From: CAUZFZ01 sp963579025
GTDB taxonomy: Bacteria; Planctomycetota; Planctomycetia; Planctomycetales; Planctomycetaceae
Reading direction: 5' to 3'
Length of the DNA stretch: 19,388 nucleotides
Assembly (NCBI GenBank): GCA_963579025.1
Contig: CAUZFZ010000180.1
Coordinates: 1 to 19,388 of the forward strand
The position numbers and the translations under genes are program-made. Below are positions 8,392-14,331 of this stretch, one piece after another (position 1 is the first letter of the stretch; the number at the start of each line of letters is the position of its first letter). Under the pieces are notes generated by a model. It searched no databases. It was not told where the DNA came from and was given only the letters and a program-made list of their open reading frames with translations.

Positions 8392-8623
8392 GATTATCCG
8401 CCCGTAGCACACGTGGCTTACCTGTTTCCGTTTTAATCGAAATCATTCAGGCGAGTTGCCTGAACGATGAAGAAAAGCAAGTGCCTCGATGTGTTGGCCC
8501 AATGGCACGTGATCTGAAGAGCGTCGTCTTTCGCTGCGCGAAAGAACGCGTCTCTTCGCGGAGCGAAAGGCGACGATCCAGCCTCGGTTGATTCCCCAAT
8601 CGTGAACGTGTTCTGCACGTGTC
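8392..8623. other. Gap of 232 bp holding several hairpins, no gene
   Basis: This spacer lies between the oxidoreductase and the DUF1592-type gene. Besides the main inverted repeat at 8519-8578 it has a perfect 7-bp stem TTCAGGC/GCCTGAA (8446-8452 and 8458-8464, 5-nt loop). A 5-bp ACGTG/CACGT stem (8606-8610 and 8616-8620) lies just after the oxidoreductase stop, and a loose GTGCC/GGCAC pair occurs at 8481-8485 and 8504-8508. None is followed by a clear U-tract. No promoter could be picked with confidence. Confidence 0.6.
8519..8578. repeat. Inverted repeat with CTTTCGC/GCGAAAG arms
   Basis: The left arm 8522-8545 and right arm 8553-8575 are reverse complements apart from two mismatches and one extra A. 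The right arm contains GCGGAGCGAAAGGCGAC and the left contains the matching CTTTCGCTGCGCGAAAGA. The 7-nt loop is ACGCGTC (8546-8552). A partial copy of the right arm (GAGCGAAAGGCAACGATC) occurs at about 2726-2743, next to the hairpin before the beta-lactamase-fold gene. This suggests a dispersed family rather than a one-off terminator. Confidence 0.75.
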
Positions 8624-10003
8624 TCACAGTGCCCAGCCGTTCCGCGGAGTCCGCTCGATGAGACCCGCAGCGGACGGGAGATTGGTCACTTTCCCGATCG
8701 CGCCGTCGTAATCGATTGATTTGCCGGTCCTGACGGCAACGTTGCCCAGCAGCATGCCTTCGGTCAGTACGGATGCGTAATCAAAGTTGCTCAAGGGTGT
8801 CGAGCCGCCCTGAATCCCGCGAATCCACTCGCGCTTCTGATTCTCATCAGGTCCGACTTCATTCCCGAGACGTTCGATCGTTCGCTCTGGCGTCTTGACC
8901 TGACCAGCGACTTCAAGCTGCTGCTGGTCGCCCGAATCACCGGGGGAATAGAGCCGCCCTTTGTTACCAACCAGCAGACACCCGCTGTCGGTGGGAACCT
9001 GATTGCCAGGGATCTTCTGTTTCGGAAGATTCCGTTTGCCGTTCTCCGAACCTTCGTACCACACAAGTTTGACCGGCGGCTGATCGCCGCGTGCGGGGAA
9101 CTCGTACGTGATCGTCGCCCAGGCCTGGTAGGTTTCCGAATTGACTTTGGAACTCACGGCGTGCACGCGAGTCGGAAGGCCAAGCTGCAACGCCATGAAC
9201 GGCAGGTTCGCAGTGTGACAAGCCATGTCGCCGAGTGCTCCGGTACCGAAATCCAACCAGCCGCGCCAGTCATGCGGATGATAGGCCGGGTGGTATGGTC
9301 GTTCCGGAGCGGGGCCGAGCCACAGGTCCCACTTCATGTGGTCAGGTACTGGTGGAGTCTCTGTCGGTCGACTGGTGATCTGCGGAGCCTGCTTCCAGTA
9401 CATTTTTCCTTTGGCCCAATCCGAGTAAGGCCGGTTGGTCCAGACGTGGACTTCGCGCACATCACCGATCGCACCGCTGCGGATCAGTTCCACGCCGGCG
9501 CGGAACCCATCGTGAGCCGTCCCCTGGTTGCCCATCTGCGTGACGACTTTGTGCTTCCTCGCGGTTTCACGCATCAGCCGCGCTTCGGAAGCGGAATGCG
9601 TCAACGGCTTCTGACAGTAGACATGCTTGCCGAGCCGCATCGCTCTGACACTGGCTGCGGCATGCGTGTGATCGGCGGTGCTGACGGTGACCGCATCGAC
9701 CTTGTCACCCATCTCGCTCAACAACTCGCGATAGTCGTGAAACATCTTCGCGTCAGGATACTGCCGAGCCTTCTGTTTCAGTCGCTGATCGTCGATATCA
9801 CAGATCGCGACGATCTGTCCGTACCGCGCGGCGCCGTCGGTATCACTGGAACCCTTGCCACCAACTCCGATCGAAGCAACTGACACTTTCTCGTTGGGAG
9901 ACTGTCCCAGCGCACGTTCCGACTGAGACGAAATCCACCATCCAGCTCCTGCGGCCGAGACCACATTCGAAACGAATTTACGTCGACTGAGTTTACGTGT
10001 CAT
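8624..10003 (-). CDS. Tat-exported Gfo/Idh/MocA family oxidoreductase
   Basis: This 459-residue protein of the glucose-fructose oxidoreductase/inositol dehydrogenase/MocA family uses NAD(P) to oxidise or reduce sugars and polyols. After the Tat signal (R7-R8-K-F-V, then a small-residue hydrophobic stretch), a Rossmann domain has G46-V-G-G49 and the acidic end of strand two at C68-D69. The family's EKP motif appears as Q131-K132-P133, which keeps the lysine. The C-terminal alpha/beta substrate domain runs from about 170 to 450. I chose the ATG at 10003 because CTGGAG lies six bases upstream at ideal spacing. Upstream ATGs at 10009 and 10048 are in frame but lack a spaced ribosome binding site. 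Exported Gfo-type enzymes normally carry their cofactor tightly bound. It lies 125 nt after the double-DUF1080 gene, with a terminator-like hairpin between them. The substrate is unknown. Confidence 0.92.
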   Translation of the reverse strand: MTRKLSRRKFVSNVVSAAGAGWWISSQSERALGQSPNEKVSVASIGVGGKGSSDTDGAARYGQIVAICDIDDQRLKQKARQYPDAKMFHDYRELLSEMGDKVDAVTVSTADHTHAAASVRAMRLGKHVYCQKPLTHSASEARLMRETARKHKVVTQMGNQGTAHDGFRAGVELIRSGAIGDVREVHVWTNRPYSDWAKGKMYWKQAPQITSRPTETPPVPDHMKWDLWLGPAPERPYHPAYHPHDWRGWLDFGTGALGDMACHTANLPFMALQLGLPTRVHAVSSKVNSETYQAWATITYEFPARGDQPPVKLVWYEGSENGKRNLPKQKIPGNQVPTDSGCLLVGNKGRLYSPGDSGDQQQLEVAGQVKTPERTIERLGNEVGPDENQKREWIRGIQGGSTPLSNFDYASVLTEGMLLGNVAVRTGKSIDYDGAIGKVTNLPSAAGLIERTPRNGWAL

Positions 10004-10080
10004 TGGCATCTCCAGTTGCTGTTGCATGCGTCTGGGCATGAGCGACATCGCTGGCCGCTGACGTTTCTTCCGTCAGCAAT

Positions 10081-10120
10081 AAAAAGCGCGGCGGCCCTGT
10101 TGAAGTGATTACGAGCCGCC
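10081..10120 (-). terminator. Candidate intrinsic terminator after the double-DUF1080 gene
   Basis: Read on the minus strand, a 7-bp GC-rich stem (bases 10114-10120 with 10090-10096, GGCGGCT-like arm against GGCCGCC-like arm) encloses a loop of about 17 nt. GCGC and five U residues (10081-10085) follow. It starts nine bases after the stop of the double-DUF1080 gene. The long loop weakens the call. If active, it would separate the oxidoreductase and downstream genes from the upstream ones. Confidence 0.45.
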
Positions 10121-10128
10121 CCAATTCA

Positions 10129-11334
10129 CTACTTGATCTCAAGGATGCGAATGTCTCGGAACCGGATGTTGTTCGGCTCTCCGTGATCCTGGAATCCGAT
10201 GTAGCCCTCGAGCGGACGATCTTTCATTGCTCCTTCATCCAACTTCGTGTCGATGATCTGTTCGCCATTCAGTTCGACCTGCAGGTGGCTGCCGACGCAT
10301 GTCACCACCATGCGATTCCACTCGCCCGGCGGACGAGACATGTTTTTCGATGCTCCGGCGGTACGAATGATTCCGCCGTGGTCGTGATGAGTGAGCGGAC
10401 CTTCCTTCTTCGACGAATCGAGAATCTGAGCTTCGATGCCCTTCTCAACCGGATCGTCGCGATCACCCACGCGGAAGTAGACGCCGCTGTTGCCACCGGG
10501 AGGGTAGGAGTACTCGACGTCCAGCACGAAGTCCTTGTACTTCTTCTCAGTCCACAGATACGCGCCGTAACGCTGCCAGCCTTTTTCGCCTTCCCGAGGC
10601 TGAATCAACAGCGAACGATCCTTCTGCGGCAGCCAGTTGCCGGTTGTCTTCCAGCCGGTCAGATCCTCGCCGTTATAGAGGGTCTTGAAACCGGTCAGGT
10701 CGCGCAGCTTCAGATTCCGCCACCGAACTTCGAACGGTCCCTGGCCAGCTCCGATGCCGTGCACCTGAAGTCCAATGAAGCCCTTGGGATGCGTCTTGAA
10801 TCGGTCTTCATGAGTCAGGTCGGAAAGTTGCTGACCGTTGATCCAGGTTTGAATGGTGTTTCCAGAAGCGACGACGTGATACGCATTCCACTCGCCGTCT
10901 TTGAAGTGCTGATGTCCCTTGCGATCCTTATTTGGGGTCATCCATCCACCGGCCGCTTCGCCGTATACGTAACCCGCCATCCCATCGAGCGAGATCTCTA
11001 CCTGCGGTCCGTTCACGCGACCAGCTGGAGTGCCGTCCGTGGTTTGTGAGCGAATCTGCACTCCGGAATTCAACTCGCGATCGACCTTCACTTCGAACTT
11101 CAACTCGAAGTCGCCGTACAGCTTGTCGGTACAAAGGAACGAGTTCGGACTCCCTTCACTCGTTTTTCCGACGATCGCATTTTCTTCAACGCGATAAGTG
11201 GCCGTCCCGTTTTTCTGACTCCACCCGTCCAGGTTCCTGCCATTGAACAGGTCAACCAGACCGTGATCGGCAGCCGACGCGGGGGCCATCGAAGAAACCG
11301 CAATCAGGAGAAAAGTGACAGTCAATCGTTGCAT
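10129..11334 (-). CDS. Exported protein with two DUF1080 (3-keto-disaccharide hydrolase-like) domains
   Basis: This 401-residue protein has a signal peptide at 1-21 (MQRLTVTFLLIAVSSMAPAS, then AAD). Two concanavalin-like DUF1080 domains follow, at about 25-212 and 215-400. Their openings correspond: DLFNGRNLDGW and TLYNGEDLTGW. Each later has the family's N-S-G-V-x-x-R block (NSGVQIRS and NSGVYFRV) and ends in a strand reading as the last family motif (RWRNLKLRDL, RFRDIRILEI). Some DUF1080 proteins cleave 3-keto-glycosides made by an oxidoreductase of the Gfo/Idh/MocA type, and such a gene lies directly downstream. I chose the ATG at 11334 because AAGGGA lies 7 bases upstream and the signal peptide begins there; the frame opens at 11403. 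The tandem arrangement suggests internal duplication. Confidence 0.92.
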   Translation of the reverse strand: MQRLTVTFLLIAVSSMAPASAADHGLVDLFNGRNLDGWSQKNGTATYRVEENAIVGKTSEGSPNSFLCTDKLYGDFELKFEVKVDRELNSGVQIRSQTTDGTPAGRVNGPQVEISLDGMAGYVYGEAAGGWMTPNKDRKGHQHFKDGEWNAYHVVASGNTIQTWINGQQLSDLTHEDRFKTHPKGFIGLQVHGIGAGQGPFEVRWRNLKLRDLTGFKTLYNGEDLTGWKTTGNWLPQKDRSLLIQPREGEKGWQRYGAYLWTEKKYKDFVLDVEYSYPPGGNSGVYFRVGDRDDPVEKGIEAQILDSSKKEGPLTHHDHGGIIRTAGASKNMSRPPGEWNRMVVTCVGSHLQVELNGEQIIDTKLDEGAMKDRPLEGYIGFQDHGEPNNIRFRDIRILEIK

Positions 11335-11449
11335 GAATCGTTCCCTTGTTATGTAAGGCGGAACAGGCTGATCGCCCGCTGTATTCGTCGGTCGGCGGTC
11401 CAATTGAGTAAAACTATCTCACCCGGATGCATTCACGTCAGGTCGCGAG

Positions 11450-12091
11450 TCAGTCAGCCAGCGGCAGGACTTCAGCCTTGCGAACATGGACGATGCTACC
11501 CGGATCGTGATGCTGAAACGCGAAGTGACCTGCCGGATACGTCATCGCGAAATCCATGTACTCGTACAGTTCATTGCCATCGACCGTGATCTTGATGCGA
11601 GTCATCTTGCGACCACGCCATACGTCGTCACGGACCTCGACCTCGTATTTGAACCACGTGTCTGGCTTCACCAGCTGCTTGTAAACATGGCAGAAGCCGT
11701 ACAGCGAACCGGTGCGAATAGGATCAGTGTGAGTGCTGTCGATCTGAGCTTCGTAGCCATCGGAGAAGCTGGGTTTGCGCGTCGTCCTGAAGTACAGCCC
11801 CGAGTTGCCGCCATCGCTGATCTTAACCTCGGCCCGGTACTTGAAGTTTTTGTACGGCCCTTCCGTCGACACGAGCATCGATGCCGGCCCAGAGCCCGTC
11901 AGCGAGCCGTCCTTCACAGCCCAGACACTCTCTTCGTTTCCAACTTTTTCCCAGCCCTTCATCGTCTTCCCATCGAAGAGCGAGATCCATTTGGCATCGT
12001 CGTCTTCCGCCAGGACGGCGGTCGCGGAAACAACTGCTGTCACGAGGGCAGTACATACGACGGAGCGAAGACAAGATACGTGTCGTCTCAT
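11450..12091 (-). CDS. Exported single-domain DUF1080 protein
   Basis: This 213-residue protein has a signal peptide at 1-28 (ends in ATAVLA) and one DUF1080 domain at about 32-210. Family landmarks are SLFDGKTMKGW near 37, GGNSGLYFR near 95, a DGYEAQID strand, and a C-terminal H-H-D-P-G-S-I-V segment. The fold is concanavalin-like. Members are annotated as 3-keto-disaccharide hydrolases, but the activity of this one is inferred only. It starts 15 nt after the stop of the PPC-domain gene, so they are very likely co-transcribed. A 115-nt gap separates it from the double-domain paralogue. The two proteins are clearly not a recent duplicate pair: they share only scattered motifs by eye. Confidence 0.92.
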   Translation of the reverse strand: MRRHVSCLRSVVCTALVTAVVSATAVLAEDDDAKWISLFDGKTMKGWEKVGNEESVWAVKDGSLTGSGPASMLVSTEGPYKNFKYRAEVKISDGGNSGLYFRTTRKPSFSDGYEAQIDSTHTDPIRTGSLYGFCHVYKQLVKPDTWFKYEVEVRDDVWRGRKMTRIKITVDGNELYEYMDFAMTYPAGHFAFQHHDPGSIVHVRKAEVLPLAD

Positions 12092-12106
12092 GGAATACTT
12101 TCTGAA

Positions 12107-12892
12107 CTATGGGGAGAGATTCTGAGTCGTGGACTCTGGCCGAATAACCAGCCGATACGGATGCGTTGGGCCGCCGCTGTCATGAGCGTCCTGGAGACCG
12201 ATGAAATAGTTTCCTGTTCGAAGCGTCGTGCTGATGCGGGAATCGGGGGACCCTTTTTGATCGTCGTTCACCGCGAGAATGTTCCCTCGCTCGTCGAACA
12301 ACGTAAGCAGACTGTCCAGCGCCGATCCGTGACGTCGCGCGTGTACTTCGATCAGCACGCGCTGCTCGTCGGCGACTTCGAACGCGAACACATCGACATT
12401 GCGTTTGTCGTGGATCACACCGTCAACGGCTTGTGGCACCTGAACCGGTTGAGCCTGCCGGAATCCGTCATTCGATTCTTTGTCTGAGGTCAACGGAAAC
12501 TCACTGCCGATAAGAATCACGTGCGGCTTGCTGTCACCGTCTGGCCCGATTGCGGTCAGTTCGACGTTACCGGGCTTTGTGTCACTGGCGACAGTGGCCT
12601 CGACTTCGATCTGAGTGTCACCGACGCGCTTCACATCCAGACCGTTGGGAACCTCCGCTTTCGATGTGGACAGTACCTTGAGAGTGACGTTCGCATTTGA
12701 GGAACGCAGTTCTTTCACTCCCTCGAGGTGCCAGCCTCGGAAGATGACTTTCGTTGTCTCGCCGACGTCGATTGCCAGCGGCAGGCACATGGCGACGCGT
12801 GGAGGGTCTGCCTTCTTTTCGGTTGCATCGTCACCGAGCGCAAGGGCAACCGACGGCACGCAAAGGACGAACGCAACGACTGCCTTAGACAT
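12107..12892 (-). CDS. Exported PPC-domain protein, translationally coupled to DUF1501
   Basis: This 261-residue protein has a signal peptide at 1-19 (MSKAVVAFVLCVPSVALAL). A beta-rich region at about 30-130 resembles an IPT/TIG-like or other Ig-like module. A bacterial pre-peptidase C-terminal (PPC) domain follows at about 157-252, with the typical VDVFAFEV, DSLLTLFDERGNILAVNDD and TGNYFIGLQD segments. PPC domains are secreted binding or accessory modules; no catalytic motif is visible. The start ATG at 12892 lies inside the last codons of the DUF1501 gene (8-nt overlap, T-ATG-TCTAA) and has GAGGAG five bases upstream, so translational coupling is likely. The open frame extends to 13096, but that extension only shadows the DUF1501 gene. 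Confidence 0.87.
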   Translation of the reverse strand: MSKAVVAFVLCVPSVALALGDDATEKKADPPRVAMCLPLAIDVGETTKVIFRGWHLEGVKELRSSNANVTLKVLSTSKAEVPNGLDVKRVGDTQIEVEATVASDTKPGNVELTAIGPDGDSKPHVILIGSEFPLTSDKESNDGFRQAQPVQVPQAVDGVIHDKRNVDVFAFEVADEQRVLIEVHARRHGSALDSLLTLFDERGNILAVNDDQKGSPDSRISTTLRTGNYFIGLQDAHDSGGPTHPYRLVIRPESTTQNLSP

Positions 12893-14183
12893 ACAACTCC
12901 TCCAGGCGTCGGCCTTCGTCCAGGATTTCGACGGGACGACCATCCGGAGTGCGGAGTTGTTTGCGAGGATCGATGCCGAGTGAGTCGAGAACGGTGAACG
13001 CGACGTCTGCCGGAGCGATCGGGTTGTCTGTGACGTGCGATCCATCTTTGTCCGTCGCCCCGATGATCTTGCCTGGTTGCACGCCCGCTCCGGCAAACAG
13101 CAGCGACGCGGCGGGAGCCCAGTGGTCTCGGCCGACGTCTTTGTTGATCTTCGGCGTGCGACCGAATTCGCCCATCGCGACGACGAGTGTGTCGTCCAGC
13201 AATCCGCGTGCGTGCATGTCGTTGATGAGCGCCGAGAAGCCGCGATCGAAGTCGGGGAGCATGCGTTCCAGCCCGTCCCAAATCTTGGAGTGGTGATCCC
13301 AGCCGCCGCTGTTGATCGTCACGAAGCTGACGCCATGTTCGACCAGCCGTCTCGCAAGCAGGCAGCTTTGTCCAAAGGTCGTTCGGCCATAGCGGTCGCG
13401 GAGTGCGTTCTCTTCACTGTCCATCGCGAAGGCGCTGCGAGCTTCCCCCGAGAGCACCATCTGAGTTGCTCGCTGCTGAAACTGATCGAACGCCTTAATC
13501 TGGTCGTTGCCTTCGACTCGGCGAGCCAACCCGTCGACAGTCTGTAATAACGACTGGCGACGGTCCCGGCGCACGTCCGTAATTGGTTCCGACTGAGTCA
13601 CATCGCGAACCTGGTAATCTTTCTGGTTCGGATCGCCTGCCTTGAACGATTCATAGCGGCCACCAAGGTAGGCGCTCTTGCCAAGCTCCCATGTGAATGA
13701 CGGATTGCGAGGAATAGCGACGTACGGTGGCAGCGTTCCGGGGAATCCGCTTTCGTGAGCGGCTACGGCGCCCATTGCCGGCCAGTCACCAAACGCCGAC
13801 CCGAACCGGCCGGACATTACCCAGTTGGTCGCGGTCTCATGGTGATCGTTCTTGTGGCTTCCGCTGCGAACGAGGCAGACCTTGTCCATGGCTTGAGCCA
13901 TCATCGGCATCAGCTCGCCAACGATCAGGCCAGGGACGTTGGTCGAAATCGTGTCGTACTTGCCGCGCGCGTCCTCATTGCCTTCCGGCTTTGGATCCAG
14001 GCTGTCGTGATGCGATAAGCCTCCGCCCAGATAGACGAGGATCACGGACTTCGCACGGCGAGGCCGATTGCCAGCCGCCTGGGCCTGCTGCCTCAGGATG
14101 GCTGGCAGGCCAAGCCCCCACGCAGACAATCCTCCGACCCGGAGGAAGTCGCGGCGACCACGATTGAGATGCAGATCGAACAT
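12885..14183 (-). CDS. Tat-exported DUF1501 protein
   Basis: This 432-residue protein has a Tat signal (R10-R11-D-F-L-R, GGLSAWGLGLP). Typical DUF1501 segments follow: SVILVYLGGGLSHHDSLDPK near 46, VRSGSHKNDHHETATNW near 105, TINSGGWDHHSKIW near 290, and the C-terminal MGEFGRTPKINKD and GRDHWAPAASLLFAGAGV blocks. To my knowledge Pfam places DUF1501 in the alkaline phosphatase/sulfatase clan; the His/Asp-rich motifs fit metal binding, but the reaction is unknown. It is commonly found next to DUF1549/DUF1553 genes, as here. I chose the ATG at 14183 (TTGGGA upstream, Tat motif at the start) over the frame start at 14231. It overlaps the PPC gene at its 3' end. Confidence 0.93.
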   Translation of the reverse strand: MFDLHLNRGRRDFLRVGGLSAWGLGLPAILRQQAQAAGNRPRRAKSVILVYLGGGLSHHDSLDPKPEGNEDARGKYDTISTNVPGLIVGELMPMMAQAMDKVCLVRSGSHKNDHHETATNWVMSGRFGSAFGDWPAMGAVAAHESGFPGTLPPYVAIPRNPSFTWELGKSAYLGGRYESFKAGDPNQKDYQVRDVTQSEPITDVRRDRRQSLLQTVDGLARRVEGNDQIKAFDQFQQRATQMVLSGEARSAFAMDSEENALRDRYGRTTFGQSCLLARRLVEHGVSFVTINSGGWDHHSKIWDGLERMLPDFDRGFSALINDMHARGLLDDTLVVAMGEFGRTPKINKDVGRDHWAPAASLLFAGAGVQPGKIIGATDKDGSHVTDNPIAPADVAFTVLDSLGIDPRKQLRTPDGRPVEILDEGRRLEELYV

Positions 14184-14222
14184 TGCGTTTCCCAAAGCGG
14201 CAGAGCCGCAACCAAACAAGGA

Positions 14223-14290
14223 CTCACGCAAAGTCGCGAAGACGCAAAGTTCTTAATTCCGTTCTTTGCGTCTTCGCGCCTTTGCGTGAG
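14223..14290. repeat. 27-bp inverted repeat (TTTGCGTCTTCGCG type)
   Basis: The arms 14223-14249 and 14264-14290 match at 26 of 27 positions as reverse complements, with a 14-nt AT-rich loop. The sequence (ACGCAAAG, GCGAAGACGCAAAG) is of a type seen scattered through many bacterial genomes, whose spurious translation contains TQRREDAK. It occupies the 148-bp gap between the DUF1553 stop and the DUF1501 start. It has no strand-specific U-tract, so I treat it as a repeat rather than a terminator. Confidence 0.85.
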
Positions 14291-14331
14291 ATTCATGCGC
14301 CCGCATGCCTGAGAAAGTACCGCGACATTCC

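Noticed and set aside
8433..8627. Minus-strand ORF of 64 codons in the 232-bp gap
   Set aside because: It covers the hairpins of that gap, has no ribosome binding site and no recognisable content.
10105..11049. Plus-strand 314-codon ORF opposite the double-DUF1080 gene
   Set aside because: It is an antisense shadow; the minus-strand frame has a signal peptide and two complete recognised domains.
11486..12487. Plus-strand 333-codon ORF opposite the DUF1080 and PPC genes
   Set aside because: It crosses two convincing minus-strand genes and encodes no recognisable domain.
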